A stretch of 64,000 nucleotides of DNA, taken from contig NZ_PVEP01000002.1 in NCBI RefSeq assembly GCF_002973535.1, positions 310,001-374,000 of the forward strand, read 5' to 3'. Within the stretch, counting starts at the first letter, position 1, and each line of letters opens with the position of its first letter. The notes under the pieces were generated by a model, which had not been told where the DNA came from, made no database searches, and saw only the letters and a program-made list of their open reading frames with translations. Both the position numbers and the translations under genes were made by a program. Shown here piece by piece: positions 53,384 to 62,680 of the stretch. This DNA comes from Albidovulum denitrificans. GTDB taxonomy: Bacteria > Pseudomonadota > Alphaproteobacteria > Rhodobacterales > Rhodobacteraceae.

Positions 53384-53806
53384 ATGAAGCCAGAGGTCTT
53401 TCTTCCCGACGATTACCGTCCGGCCGAAGACGAACCCTTTATGAACGAACGCCAGCTCGAATATTTCCGCAGGAAATTGCAGGTCTGGAAAGAGGAACTG
53501 CTCGAACAGTCGGCGGAAACGCTTGAGGGTCTGCAAGACAGCGCCCGCAACGTCCCCGACATCGCCGACCGCGCGAGCGAGGAGACAGATCGCGCGCTGG
53601 AACTGCGCACGCGGGACCGTCAGCGCAAGCTGGTCTCGAAGATCGACGCGGCGCTCAGGCGGATCGAAAGCGGCGAATACGGCTATTGCGAGATGACGGG
53701 AGAGCCGATCTCTCTCAAGCGGCTGAACGCGCGGCCGATCGCGACCATGACGCTGGAAGCGCAGGAACGTCACGAACGGCGCGAGCGGGTTCACCGCGAC
53801 GACTGA
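53384..53806 (+). CDS. dksA: RNA polymerase-binding transcription factor DksA
   Basis: 140 residues from ATG 53384, behind AAGGAAG. The coiled-coil region with the tip motif DIADRASEETDRALELRTRDRQRKL (in parts) holds the two conserved Asp/Ala tip residues (DIADRAS). The C-terminal zinc-finger region reads YGYCEMTGEPISLKRLNARP ... ATMTLEAQERHE: only the first of the four zinc cysteines remains (Cys, Thr, Thr, Ala). This single-cysteine form is typical of alphaproteobacterial DksA. It modulates rRNA and amino-acid promoters with ppGpp. A terminator follows immediately. Confidence 0.95.
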   Translation: MKPEVFLPDDYRPAEDEPFMNERQLEYFRRKLQVWKEELLEQSAETLEGLQDSARNVPDIADRASEETDRALELRTRDRQRKLVSKIDAALRRIESGEYGYCEMTGEPISLKRLNARPIATMTLEAQERHERRERVHRDD

Positions 53807-53834
53807 TCCCGGTACGGGGCGCGGCAACGGAACC

Positions 53835-53867
53835 GGCACCGGGCTTGATGGCTCCGGTGCCTTTTTT
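53835..53867 (+). terminator. Intrinsic terminator of dksA
   Basis: Perfect stem GGCACCGG (53835-53842) / CCGGTGCC (53854-53861) with an 11-nt loop, followed by six T. It lies 29 bp after the dksA stop codon and 15 bp before the FAD monooxygenase start. Confidence 0.9.
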
Positions 53868-53882
53868 CTTTCGGGGGATGAC

Positions 53883-55061
53883 ATGCTGAACGACCGCAGG
53901 GTGACGGTTCTCGGCGCCGGGGTCGCGGGGCTGACCGTGGCGCGGGCGCTGGCGCTGAAGGGCGCGCATGTCACCGTGCTGGAACAGGCGCCCGAGATAC
54001 GGGAGGTCGGCGCAGGTCTGCAAATCTCGCCCAACGGCGCGCGGGTCCTGTCCGCCCTGGGCCTTGGCGCGGCGCTGGACGGGATCGGCATCCCGGCAGA
54101 GCGGGTGGACCTGATCGACGGCGAAGGCGGCGGGCGTGTCGTCTCGCTTGACCTTCGCTATGGCGGGCAGGGGGGGCATTTCCGCTTCGTCCACCGCGCC
54201 GACCTGATCTCCATCCTGGCCGAGGCGGCGCGCGCGGCGGGGGCCGAAATCCGGCTTCTGCAGCAGGTCTCCGACGTGACGCTGGGTCAGGGCGCGCCGC
54301 AGCTTCACATGGCCAACGGGGCCGAGGTGGAGGCGGATATCCTGATCGGCGCCGACGGGCTGCATTCGAAGGTGCGTCAGGCCCTGAACGGGCAGGTCGC
54401 GCCCTTCTTCACCGGCCAGGTCGCCTGGCGCGCGACGATCCCGGCCGAGCCGGGCATCGCCCCCGTGGCGCGGGTCTTCATGGGGCCGGGGCGGCATTTG
54501 GTGACCTATCCGCTGCGCGGCGGCAGCCTGCGCAACATCGTCGCGGTCGAGGAGCGGCGCAAATGGGTCGAGGAAAGCTGGAACCTGACCGACGACCCGC
54601 TGGCCCTGCGCATCGCGTTCGAGAATTTCGTGCCGGAACTGCGCGGCTGGCTCGACCGGATCGAGCGGCCAAATCTCTGGGGTCTCTTCCGCCACCCGGT
54701 GGCGGAGAACTGGCACGGCCATGGCGCGGCGATCCTGGGCGATGCCGCCCACCCGACGCTGCCCTTCCTCGCGCAGGGCGCCAACATGGCGCTTGAAGAT
54801 GCCTGGGTGCTGGCCGCCTGCCTGGCGGAACGCGCCCCCGATCAGGCCTTCGCCGCCTATCAGGCGCAGCGTCGCCCGCGTTGCGCGCGCATCGTCGATG
54901 CCGCCACCCGCAACGCCCGCAACTACCACCTGTCGGGCCTGACGCGCGAGGTCGCGCATATGGGCCTGCGCCTTGCCAACCGGCTGGCGCCGAAATCCAT
55001 GCTGCGCCGGTTTGACTGGCTTTACCGCCACGACGTGACCGGCGGGCAGGGCCGGGGCTAA
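53883..55061 (+). CDS. FAD-dependent aromatic monooxygenase (salicylate/3-hydroxybenzoate hydroxylase type)
   Basis: 392 residues. FAD-binding Rossmann motif VTVLGAGVAGLTVARALAL, then the GADGLHSKVR (DG) motif near residue 158 and the ribityl-binding GDAAHPTLPFLAQGANMALED (in parts) near 285: the three hallmarks of class A flavoprotein hydroxylases. NAD(P)H-dependent hydroxylation of an aromatic acid is expected; the substrate cannot be set. No aromatic-degradation genes adjoin it. ATG 53883 follows a TTTCGGGGGATGAC site. Its TAA stop codon is the first three bases of a 94-bp repeat. Confidence 0.88.
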   Translation: MLNDRRVTVLGAGVAGLTVARALALKGAHVTVLEQAPEIREVGAGLQISPNGARVLSALGLGAALDGIGIPAERVDLIDGEGGGRVVSLDLRYGGQGGHFRFVHRADLISILAEAARAAGAEIRLLQQVSDVTLGQGAPQLHMANGAEVEADILIGADGLHSKVRQALNGQVAPFFTGQVAWRATIPAEPGIAPVARVFMGPGRHLVTYPLRGGSLRNIVAVEERRKWVEESWNLTDDPLALRIAFENFVPELRGWLDRIERPNLWGLFRHPVAENWHGHGAAILGDAAHPTLPFLAQGANMALEDAWVLAACLAERAPDQAFAAYQAQRRPRCARIVDAATRNARNYHLSGLTREVAHMGLRLANRLAPKSMLRRFDWLYRHDVTGGQGRG

Positions 55062-55152
55062 AGCGTTTCGGGTTTTCGTTGAGAAGGTAAGTGTCAGAAT
55101 TCGAACGAAACAAGTTCGAATTATGATTCGGTGTACACCCGAAATGCTATAG
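55059..55152 (-). repeat. 94-bp convergent-junction palindromic element, copy 3 (inverted)
   Basis: Reverse complement of copies 1 and 2: starts TAAAGCGTTTCGGGTTTTCG, ends ACACCCGAAATGCTATAG, inner arms AATTCGAAC / GTTCGAATT. The TAA at its start is the stop codon of the FAD monooxygenase; its other end is 5 bp from the xthA stop. About ten mismatches to copy 2 by eye. Confidence 0.9.
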
Positions 55153-55157
55153 AGCGA

Positions 55158-55937
55158 TCAGGCCGCCAGCTCGATCCAGACCGGAACGTGGTCCGATGGC
55201 TTGTCGCGCCCCCGCACCCCCTTGTCGATCCCCGTGCCGGTCAGCAGGTCCGCCGCCTGCGGGCTTAGCAGCAGGTGGTCGATACGGATGCCGTTGTTCT
55301 TCTCCCAGGCGCCCGCCTGATAGTCCCAGAAGGTGTAGACACCAGGGCGCGGATCGGTGGCGCGGATCGCCTCGGTAAAGCCGAGGTTCAGGATCCGGCG
55401 AAACGCCGCGCGGCTGTCAGGCAGGAACAGCGCATCCTCGCGCCAGACCTCGGGCCGTGCCGCATCCTCGGCCTGCGGGATGACGTTGTAATCGCCCGCC
55501 ATCACCACCGGCATCTCACTTTCCAGAAGCGCCCCGGCGCGCGCCTTCATCCGCGCCATCCACGACAGCTTGTAATCGTATTTCGGCCCCGGCGCGGGGT
55601 TGCCGTTGGGCAGGTAAAGCCCGCAAAGCCGCACCGCCGTCGCGCCCACCACCGTCGCCTCGATCCAGCGCGCCTGCTCGTCGGCATCGTCGCCGGGCAG
55701 GCCGCGCATCACATCTTCAAGCGGCAGCTTCGACAGGATCGCGACGCCGTTGAACCCCTTCTGGCCATGGGTCTCGACGTTATAGCCCCGCTCCTCGAAG
55801 ATCTCGCGCGGAAAGCCCTCATCGACCGACTTGATCTCCTGCAAGAGGACCACGTCGGGCGCGGCCTCCTCCAGCCAGGCGGGCAAGGCTTCGATCCGCG
55901 CCTTGATGCCGTTGATGTTGAACGTGGCGATTTTCAT
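55158..55937 (-). CDS. xthA: Exodeoxyribonuclease III (AP endonuclease)
   Basis: 259 residues from ATG 55937 behind CAGGGGGCGCG; the longer open frame to 56240 is unrelated. Family motifs: IATFNINGIKARI, VVLLQEIKSVDEGFP (catalytic Glu), LYLPNGNP, VMAGDYNVIPQ (metal-binding Asp/Asn), and the terminal IRIDHLLLSPQAADL ... SDHVPVWIEL with catalytic Asp-His. Cleaves at abasic sites and removes nucleotides 3' to 5'. Convergent with the FAD monooxygenase across a 94-bp repeat. Confidence 0.96.
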   Translation of the reverse strand: MKIATFNINGIKARIEALPAWLEEAAPDVVLLQEIKSVDEGFPREIFEERGYNVETHGQKGFNGVAILSKLPLEDVMRGLPGDDADEQARWIEATVVGATAVRLCGLYLPNGNPAPGPKYDYKLSWMARMKARAGALLESEMPVVMAGDYNVIPQAEDAARPEVWREDALFLPDSRAAFRRILNLGFTEAIRATDPRPGVYTFWDYQAGAWEKNNGIRIDHLLLSPQAADLLTGTGIDKGVRGRDKPSDHVPVWIELAA

Positions 55938-56265
55938 CACGCGCCCCCTGTTGCCCGGCGGCCATCTTCGCCCGGCGCGCAAGGCTCCGCAACCCGGCTG
56001 CGATGCGGATCGGAAAAATCCACGCGCGCCCTGCCCGGCATCAGGGGGCCTCAAGCCCCGCCGGGCCAGCGGCCGACCGCCCCCCAGGGCGGCCGCTCCT
56101 GCGAGGTTTCCTGCAAAACGGAGGTCCGGGGGGGCGGCACGATAAAGCGATACCCACGACCGGCGCAGCGGCCCCCCGTGGCCGTCCGCCGCCCCGGCGG
56201 CTTCTTCGTTGCAAAAATACTCAATGCGCCCCCCCACCACGGGCGGGACGCCTGAGGTCAGGCGC
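55938..56265. other. Non-coding gap between xthA and the HesB-family gene
   Basis: 328 bp, GC-rich, no convincing gene. It contains short runs of G and C, weak hairpins such as GCGGCCCCCCGTGGCCG and CGCCGCCCCGGCGGC, and the 24-bp dispersed motif at 56199-56222. The only regulatory content expected is the xthA promoter on its left side and the 3' end of the HesB gene on its right; I see no clear T-run terminator. Confidence 0.6.
56199..56222 (-). repeat. 24-bp dispersed motif GAGTATTT...CAACGAAGAAGCC, copy 2
   Basis: GGCTTCTTCGTTGCAAAAATACTC is the reverse complement of GAGTATTTTTGCAACGAAGAAGCC, matching 27679-27702 at 22 of 24 positions. Both lie just outside a 3' gene end and next to a CG-rich hairpin-like sequence. 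Confidence 0.55.
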
Positions 56266-56598
56266 TCAGATCGAAAAACTCGTCCCGCAGCCGCAAGAGG
56301 AGGTCGCGTTCGGGTTCTCCACCACGAAGCGCGCGCCGATCAGCTCATCGGCGAAGTCGATCACCGCATTGGTCAGGAACGGAAGGGAGACGCTGTCGAC
56401 CAGCACCTTCTGTCCGTCCTTCTCCAGCACCAGATCGTCCTCACCCGGATCGTCCAGCCGGATGTCGTATTGAAACCCCGAACAGCCGCCGCCCTCGACC
56501 GCGACGCGCAGCGCCTTGGCCTCTGCGGCGTCCTCGTTGATCTCGGCCAGCCGCGCGAAGGCGCGGTCGGTGACTTTGGGGGGCAGCGTCAGGGTCAT
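56266..56598 (-). CDS. HesB/IscA-family iron-sulfur insertion protein
   Basis: 110 residues from ATG 56598. Three conserved cysteines are seen: VAVEGGGCSGFQYDI and SSCGCGTSF at the C-terminus (CxC). The length and the motif FVVENPNATSSCGCGTSF fit A-type carriers such as ErpA, which receive and deliver Fe-S clusters. Divergent from dgt, with 72 bp between start codons. Confidence 0.94.
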   Translation of the reverse strand: MTLTLPPKVTDRAFARLAEINEDAAEAKALRVAVEGGGCSGFQYDIRLDDPGEDDLVLEKDGQKVLVDSVSLPFLTNAVIDFADELIGARFVVENPNATSSCGCGTSFSI

Positions 56599-56670
56599 GG
56601 CAAAGCCGGTGTCAATTCGTTCACCAACCGAATATATGAAGCCCCGACAGAGGCGACAAGAAGCAGGACC

Positions 56671-57855
56671 ATGACGCTTGCACCCTATGCCTGCCAGCCG
56701 GAAGACAGCCGGGGGCGGCTTTATCCCGAAACCATGTCCACCTTCCGCTCGCCCTTTCAGCGCGACCGGGACCGGATCATCCATTCCTCGGCCTTCCGCA
56801 GGCTGAAACACAAGACCCAGGTCTTCGTGGAGCATGAGGGCGATTATTACCGCACCCGCCTGACCCATACGATCGAGGTAGCGCAGGTCGCGCGCACGAT
56901 CGCCGGGCATCTGGGCCTGAATACCGACCTGGCCGAGGCGGTGGCACTGGCGCATGATCTTGGCCATCCGCCCTTCGGCCATACCGGCGAGGATGCGCTG
57001 GCGGAACTGATGGCCCCTTACGGCGGCTTCGATCACAACGCGCAGGCGATCCGCATCGTCACGAAACTGGAACGCCATTACGCCGATTTCGACGGGCTGA
57101 ACCTGACATGGGAGACGCTGGAAGGCATCGCCAAGCATAACGGCCCGGTGATCGGCCCCCATGCCAGCGGATCGCATTCCGTCGGCGATCCGGCGCTCTT
57201 GCCCTATGCGCTGGCCGAATTCAACGCGGCCTATGACCTTGAACTCCACACCCAGGCCAGTGCCGAGGCGCAGGTGGCGGCGGTGGCCGATGACGTGGCC
57301 TATAACCACCATGACCTGCATGACGGCTTGCGCGCGGGGCTTTTCACCGAAGCCGACCTGATGGAGCTTCCCGTCACCGCCCCCGCGTTCGAGGAGGTGG
57401 ACCGCCTTTACCCCGATCTTGACCCGATGCGGCGGCGGCATGAAGCGCTGCGCCGCGTCTTCGGCGCGATGGTGGAAGATGTGATCGCCGTCGCCCAGAC
57501 CCGCCTTCAGGCCGCCCAACCCCAGTCGGCGGCCGAGATACGCGCCATGCCGGGGACGATCATCCGGTTTTCCAAGCCGCTTTACCAGAACCTCAAGGCG
57601 ATCAAGTCGTTCCTCTTCACCCGCATGTACCGCGCGCCCTCCGTGGTGGAGGAGCGGCAGCGCGTGACGGCGATGATCAACGACCTCTTCCCGCTGTTCC
57701 TGAACGATCCGGGCCTTCTGCCGGACGAATGGCACCCCGATGTGGCCCGCGCGAAGGATCAGACCGACCTGGCCCGCATCGTGCTTGATTACGTCGCGGG
57801 GATGACCGACAGGTTCGCTATACAGGAACACCAGCGGCTTTTTGGCGAAAGCTGA
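56671..57855 (+). CDS. dgt: Deoxyguanosinetriphosphate triphosphohydrolase-like protein
   Basis: 394 residues from ATG 56671 behind AAGCAGGACC. HD-domain motifs: FQRDRDRIIHSSAFRRLKHKTQVF, RTRLTHTIEVAQVARTIAGHL with the first metal His, and ALAHDLGHPPFGHTGEDAL (HD). Removes triphosphate from dGTP or related dNTPs. It is the type-2-like short form. Divergent from the HesB gene. Confidence 0.95.
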   Translation: MTLAPYACQPEDSRGRLYPETMSTFRSPFQRDRDRIIHSSAFRRLKHKTQVFVEHEGDYYRTRLTHTIEVAQVARTIAGHLGLNTDLAEAVALAHDLGHPPFGHTGEDALAELMAPYGGFDHNAQAIRIVTKLERHYADFDGLNLTWETLEGIAKHNGPVIGPHASGSHSVGDPALLPYALAEFNAAYDLELHTQASAEAQVAAVADDVAYNHHDLHDGLRAGLFTEADLMELPVTAPAFEEVDRLYPDLDPMRRRHEALRRVFGAMVEDVIAVAQTRLQAAQPQSAAEIRAMPGTIIRFSKPLYQNLKAIKSFLFTRMYRAPSVVEERQRVTAMINDLFPLFLNDPGLLPDEWHPDVARAKDQTDLARIVLDYVAGMTDRFAIQEHQRLFGES

Positions 57856-57931
57856 CGCGCTGGATTTGGAACCCGGCGCGATTGGCGGCATTGTCGCGTT
57901 GCGGGTTGTGTAAAAAGGGGGCGGGGGGTTC

Positions 57932-59764
57932 ATGGCGGCGGAACAGGTGGCAGGGGCGATGAGCCCGATCATGGCCTTCGCGGTGGTCGGCGTCCTTGGC
58001 GTCGGCAGCCAGTGGCTCGCCTGGCGGCTCAGGCTTCCGGCCATCGTGCTGATGCTGGCGGCGGGCATCCTTGTCGGGCCGGTGCTGGGCCTCTTCGATC
58101 CGGCCCGCGACATCGGGCCGCTGACCGGGCCGCTGATCTCCCTTGCCGTTGCGGTGATCCTGTTCGAGGGCGGGTTGACGCTCGACTTTCACGAACTGCG
58201 CGACGCCCGGCACGGGGTGCGGCGGCTGGTGGTGATCGGCGCGCCGCTGGGCTGGCTTCTGTCCACGCTGACGCTGCGCTACGGCGCGGGGCTTGGCTGG
58301 GAATCCGCAACCGTCTTCGGCGGTATCATGGTTGTGACCGGCCCCACCGTCATCGCGCCGCTGCTGCGTCAGGCGCGGCTGTCGCGGCGGCCCGCGCAGC
58401 TTTTGCAATGGGAGGCGATCGTCAACGACCCGATCGGCGCACTGGCGGCGGTTCTGGCGCTTGAGGTGGTGCTGACGCTGCGCACCTCGGAGCAGCTTGG
58501 CCATGCGCTTTGGACCGTGGCCTTCGGCGTCGCCATCGCGGCGATTATCGGGCTGGGCGTGGGGTTCGCGATCTCGCGCGCCTTCTGGCGCAACCGGGTG
58601 CCGGAATTCATGAAGGTGCCGGTCCTCTTCGTGGCGCTGATCGCGTGCTTCGCGCTGGCCGATACGGTCCTGCATGAAAGCGGCCTTCTGGCGGTCACGG
58701 TGATGGGCCTTGTCATCGCCAATTCCGACCTGCCGAGTTTCGTCGAACTGCGCCGGTTCAAGGAACATGCGACGATCCTTCTGGTCTCGGGCGTGTTCAT
58801 CCTGCTGGCCGCCTCTCTCGATTTCGCGATGGTGCAGAAGCTGAGCTGGCGGACAATCGTCTTTGTCCTGGCCGTGGTGCTGATCGCGCGGCCCTTGACG
58901 GTGCTTTTGTCGCTGGTCGGCACCGACCTGCCGCGCAAGGAACGGCTGTTGATCGCGCTGACCGGGCCGCGGGGCGTGGTTCTGGTCGCCGTCGCGGGCC
59001 TTTTCGGCGGCCGTCTGGCCGAGGCCGGGGTGGCGGACGGCGATCTGGTGGCGCCCCTGGCCTTCGCGCTTGTGGTCTTCACCGTCGTCCTGCACGGCTT
59101 CACCTTCGCGCCGCTGGCCCGCTGGCTTGGCCTCAGCGCCGCCGAGGCGCCGGGGGTGCTGCTGGTGGGCGGCTCGCGGTTCACCACCGGGCTGGCGGAG
59201 GTGTTGAAGAAGGCGGGGGTGGAGGTGCTGATCTCCGACCCGAACCACGCCCATCTGATCCGGCCCCGTGCGCTGGGCATCCGCACCTTCTATGGCGATA
59301 TCCTGTCGGAGGCGGCCGAACATCAGGTGGAACTGCTGAGCTATGAAACCCTTCTGGCCGCGACCGACAACGACGCCTACAACACCCTTGTCGCCACCGA
59401 CTTCGCGCCCGAATTCGGCCGTGACCGGACCTGGCAGATCGGCCGGGCGAAATCGGACAAGTCGCGCCACGCGCTGCCGACGCAACTGGGCGGGCGGCCC
59501 TTCGCGGCCGGGCGCACCCATGATGCGCTCGACGGGCTGATCGAGGAGGGGTGGAGCTTTCGCGCGACAAAGCTCAGCGAGGAATTCGCCATGGCGGACT
59601 GGCGTGAAAAGCGGCCCGACGCGATCCTTCTGGGGACCATCGGGCCGAAGGGAACGCTGCGCCTGCTGGCGGGTGACAAGGACCCCGATGTGGCCGCCGG
59701 GCATCGCCTCGTCTTCCTGCTGCCGCCCGGAACCGCCGTGGAAGAACCCGCGCCCGCCGTCTGA
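57932..59764 (+). CDS. Cation:proton antiporter (CPA family) with C-terminal nucleotide-binding domain
   Basis: 610 residues with about 12 hydrophobic helices. The motif EGGLTLDFHELR and GGIMVVTGPTVIAPLLRQA, then WEAIVNDPIGALAAVLALE, contain the paired acidic residues typical of NhaP-like Na+/H+ or K+/H+ antiporters. The last 200 residues begin GVLLVGGSRFTTGLAEVL, a TrkA-N-like Rossmann fold, followed by a TrkA-C-like region (ATKLSEEFAMADWR). ATG 57932 has a GGGGGG ribosome site. An ion-homeostasis role is expected; ion specificity is unknown. Confidence 0.92.
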   Translation: MAAEQVAGAMSPIMAFAVVGVLGVGSQWLAWRLRLPAIVLMLAAGILVGPVLGLFDPARDIGPLTGPLISLAVAVILFEGGLTLDFHELRDARHGVRRLVVIGAPLGWLLSTLTLRYGAGLGWESATVFGGIMVVTGPTVIAPLLRQARLSRRPAQLLQWEAIVNDPIGALAAVLALEVVLTLRTSEQLGHALWTVAFGVAIAAIIGLGVGFAISRAFWRNRVPEFMKVPVLFVALIACFALADTVLHESGLLAVTVMGLVIANSDLPSFVELRRFKEHATILLVSGVFILLAASLDFAMVQKLSWRTIVFVLAVVLIARPLTVLLSLVGTDLPRKERLLIALTGPRGVVLVAVAGLFGGRLAEAGVADGDLVAPLAFALVVFTVVLHGFTFAPLARWLGLSAAEAPGVLLVGGSRFTTGLAEVLKKAGVEVLISDPNHAHLIRPRALGIRTFYGDILSEAAEHQVELLSYETLLAATDNDAYNTLVATDFAPEFGRDRTWQIGRAKSDKSRHALPTQLGGRPFAAGRTHDALDGLIEEGWSFRATKLSEEFAMADWREKRPDAILLGTIGPKGTLRLLAGDKDPDVAAGHRLVFLLPPGTAVEEPAPAV

Positions 59765-59827
59765 TCGGCCCCCCGGCATTGACGGCGCGGGCGGCCTCTG
59801 GCATTGCCGGGCCGACGTCAGGGATTG

Positions 59828-61579
59828 ATGAAAATGAACCTCTTTGCCGAGATCCGGGCGCTGGTCGTGGCCAGCCTTGATGAAATGGTGGCGGCGGGCG
59901 ACCTGCCTTCCGGCGTCGACTTCGCCGCCGTGGCGGTCGAACCGCCGCGCGACGCCGCGCATGGCGACATGGCGACGAATGCCGCGATGGTGCTGGCCAA
60001 ACCCGCCGGTCAGCCGCCGCGCGCGATCGCCGAAAAGCTGACCGCGCGCTTGCAGGGCAGGGGGGGCATCACCTCGGCCGAGGTCGCGGGGCCGGGCTTT
60101 TTGAACCTGCGCCTTCAGCCGGAAAGCTGGCAGGGCGTCGTCCGTTCCGCGCTGGCCGAGGGGCGGGATTTCGGCCGTTCCGACCTTGGGCGCGGGCGCA
60201 AGGTCAATGTCGAATTCGTCTCGGCCAACCCCACGGGGCCGATGCATGTCGGGCATACCCGTGGCGCGGTCTTCGGCGACGCGCTGGCAAGCTTGCTGGA
60301 TTTCGCGGGCCATGAGGTCACGCGCGAATATTACATCAACGATGGCGGCGCGCAGGTCGATGTGCTGGCGCGGTCGGCCTATGAGCGCTACCGCGAGGCC
60401 TGCGGGCTGGAACCCGAAATCCGCGAAGGGCTTTACCCCGGAGATTACCTGATCCCGGTGGGCGAGGCGCTGAAGGACAAATACGGCGACAGCCTGCTGG
60501 ACAAGCCCGAAGCCGACTGGCTGGCCGATCTGCGCGACTTCGCCACCGCCGCGATGATGCAGATGATCCGCGATGACCTCGCGCTTCTGGGCGTGAAGAT
60601 GGATGTCTATTCGTCCGAAAAGGCGCTTTACGGCACCGGCAAGATCGAGGGCGCCATCGACCGCCTGCGCGGGATGGGCCTGATCTACGAAGGCACGCTG
60701 GAGCCGCCGAAGGGCAAGTTGCCCGAGGACTGGGAGGAACGCGAGCAGACCCTGTTCCGCTCCACCGCGCATGGCGACGATGTGGACCGTCCGGTGAAGA
60801 AATCGGACGGGTCATGGACCTATTTCGCGCCCGACATCGCCTATCACTTCGACAAGGTGACGCGCGGTTTCGATCAGTTGATCGACATCCTCGGCGCCGA
60901 CCATGGCGGCTATGTCAAACGCCTGAAAGCCGTCGTTTCGGCGCTGTCGGACGGGAAAGTACCGCTTGAGGTCAAGCTGATCCAGCTGGTGAAGCTTTTC
61001 AAGAACGGCGAACCCTTCAAGATGTCGAAGCGCGCCGGCACCTTTGTCACGCTCCGCGACGTGGTCGAACAGGCGGGCGCCGATGTGACGCGCTTCGTCA
61101 TGCTGACGCGAAAGAACGACGCGCCCCTCGATTTCGACTTCGACAAGGTGCTGGAACAGTCGAAGGACAACCCGGTCTGGTATGTGCAATACGCCCATGC
61201 CCGCGTCTCATCGGTGATCCGCAAGGCGGGGGAGGCCGGGATCGCCGCCGATGACGCGACGCTTGGCCAGGCCGACCTTGCGAAACTGTCGCATGACAGC
61301 GAACTGGCGCTGGCCCGCAAGATCGCCGAATGGCCGCGTCTGGTTGAGATCGCCGCGCGCGGGCAGGAGCCGCATCGCGTGGCCTTCTACCTTTACGAAC
61401 TGGCCTCTGACCTGCATGCGCATTGGAACCGGGGCAATGACGATACCTCGCTGCGCTTCATCCAGGACGGCGATGCGGCCACAAGTCAGGCGAAAATCGC
61501 CCTCGCGCGGGCCGCAGGCGTTGTTATTTCCGCCGGTCTTGGTATTCTCGGCGTCACTCCGGCGGAAGAAATGCGCTGA
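59828..61579 (+). CDS. argS: Arginyl-tRNA synthetase
   Basis: 583 residues from ATG 59828 (or 59834, [11 protein letters not shown]) behind a CAGGG site. Class I synthetase signature: [21 protein letters not shown] (HVGH), [13 protein letters not shown], and [14 protein letters not shown] with the KMSK loop. Charges tRNA-Arg. First gene of the conserved argS - SPOR - nagZ - scpA run. Confidence 0.98.
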   Translation: MKMNLFAEIRALVVASLDEMVAAGDLPSGVDFAAVAVEPPRDAAHGDMATNAAMVLAKPAGQPPRAIAEKLTARLQGRGGITSAEVAGPGFLNLRLQPESWQGVVRSALAEGRDFGRSDLGRGRKVNVEFVSANPTGPMHVGHTRGAVFGDALASLLDFAGHEVTREYYINDGGAQVDVLARSAYERYREACGLEPEIREGLYPGDYLIPVGEALKDKYGDSLLDKPEADWLADLRDFATAAMMQMIRDDLALLGVKMDVYSSEKALYGTGKIEGAIDRLRGMGLIYEGTLEPPKGKLPEDWEEREQTLFRSTAHGDDVDRPVKKSDGSWTYFAPDIAYHFDKVTRGFDQLIDILGADHGGYVKRLKAVVSALSDGKVPLEVKLIQLVKLFKNGEPFKMSKRAGTFVTLRDVVEQAGADVTRFVMLTRKNDAPLDFDFDKVLEQSKDNPVWYVQYAHARVSSVIRKAGEAGIAADDATLGQADLAKLSHDSELALARKIAEWPRLVEIAARGQEPHRVAFYLYELASDLHAHWNRGNDDTSLRFIQDGDAATSQAKIALARAAGVVISAGLGILGVTPAEEMR

Positions 61580-61663
61580 TCAAAGGCGCCGCCGTCCGGG
61601 GCGAAGCAGGCAAGAAGCGGAACGGCGTCCCGTCAGGGGCGCGTTCGGCGGGCGAGGCAGAGC

Positions 61664-62680
61664 ATGGCGGACGCGGATTACGACGATTACTATGAGTATG
61701 GCGGTTACACGCCGGGTCATGCTGCCGGGGACGGTGGCGGGCGCTGGCAGCGGCTGATCAATGGCGCCGGGGCGCTGACCTCTCTGGCGCTGATGGCGGG
61801 CATCGCGGTCTGGGGCTACAAGCTGGCGGTGCGCGACGTGAACGGCATCCCGGTGATCCGGGCGCTGGAAGGTCCCGCGCGCGTCGCCCCGGAAAATCCG
61901 GGCGGGGAGCTTGCGCTCCATCAGGGCATGGCGGTGAACCGCATCGCTGCCGAAGGCACCGCCGGGGAACCGGCCGACCGTCTGACGCTGGCCCCCGCGC
62001 CGACAGGGCTGGCCGAGGATGACACCGCGATGGGGACGCTGTCGGGGACCAACCGCGACATGGGCGAGGACGGGGCGAAATTCGTCCGCGTGCCGCAGGG
62101 CGACGAACGCCTGCAACCGGCGGCGATGCGCCCGATCGAACCCTTGCCCGATGGCCCGGCAGAGCCGATCAACACCGAGGATGGCGCGCCCTTCGTCGCG
62201 CCCGACCTGATCCCGGCTTCCGTGCCGGGCGTGTCGCGTTCCCTTCTGCCCGCGCGGAAACCGGCGACGGGGCAGGGCGCGACTGTCAGCGTGCCCGCCT
62301 CTGTGGACGCGACCGAGGCCGGCGCCGCCAGCGATGAATTCGACGCGGTGGCCGAGGCCGCCGCCGCCGCCGTCCTTGCCGCGATGACGCCCGAGGCGGA
62401 GATCGACCTGAACGCCGCCACGCTGGCGCCGGGAACCCGCCTTGTCCAGATCGGCGCCTACCCGAACGAGGCCGAGGCACGGCTGGAATGGGACAAGACC
62501 GCCACCCGCTTCGCCGCCCTGATGCAGGGCAAGCACCGGGTCATCGAAGAGGCGACCAGCGGCGGGCAGACCTTCTACCGACTGCGGGTCGAGGGCTTTG
62601 CGGGGGCCGAGGATGCGCAGGCCTTCTGCGCCGCGCTCAAGGCCGAAAACGCCGTCTGCGTTCCCGCCACGGTGAAGTGA
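61664..62680 (+). CDS. SPOR-domain protein with an N-terminal membrane anchor
   Basis: 338 residues. A short cytoplasmic N-terminus (ADADYDDYYEYGGYTPG) and one membrane helix (LINGAGALTSLALMAGIAVWGY) are followed by a long acidic/proline-alanine linker and a C-terminal SPOR domain: TRLVQIGAYPNEAEARLEWD ... FYRLRVEGFAGAEDAQAFCAAL. SPOR domains bind denuded septal peptidoglycan, so a division-site role is expected. It overlaps nagZ by 1 bp (TGATG). Confidence 0.92.
   Translation: MADADYDDYYEYGGYTPGHAAGDGGGRWQRLINGAGALTSLALMAGIAVWGYKLAVRDVNGIPVIRALEGPARVAPENPGGELALHQGMAVNRIAAEGTAGEPADRLTLAPAPTGLAEDDTAMGTLSGTNRDMGEDGAKFVRVPQGDERLQPAAMRPIEPLPDGPAEPINTEDGAPFVAPDLIPASVPGVSRSLLPARKPATGQGATVSVPASVDATEAGAASDEFDAVAEAAAAAVLAAMTPEAEIDLNAATLAPGTRLVQIGAYPNEAEARLEWDKTATRFAALMQGKHRVIEEATSGGQTFYRLRVEGFAGAEDAQAFCAALKAENAVCVPATVK

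Noticed and set aside
57818-60772. Very long open frame on the minus strand (984 codons) opposite dgt's end, the antiporter and argS
   Set aside because: It is antisense to genes with clear family motifs; its composition is rich in Arg, Gln, His and Gly, typical of shadow frames in GC-rich DNA.
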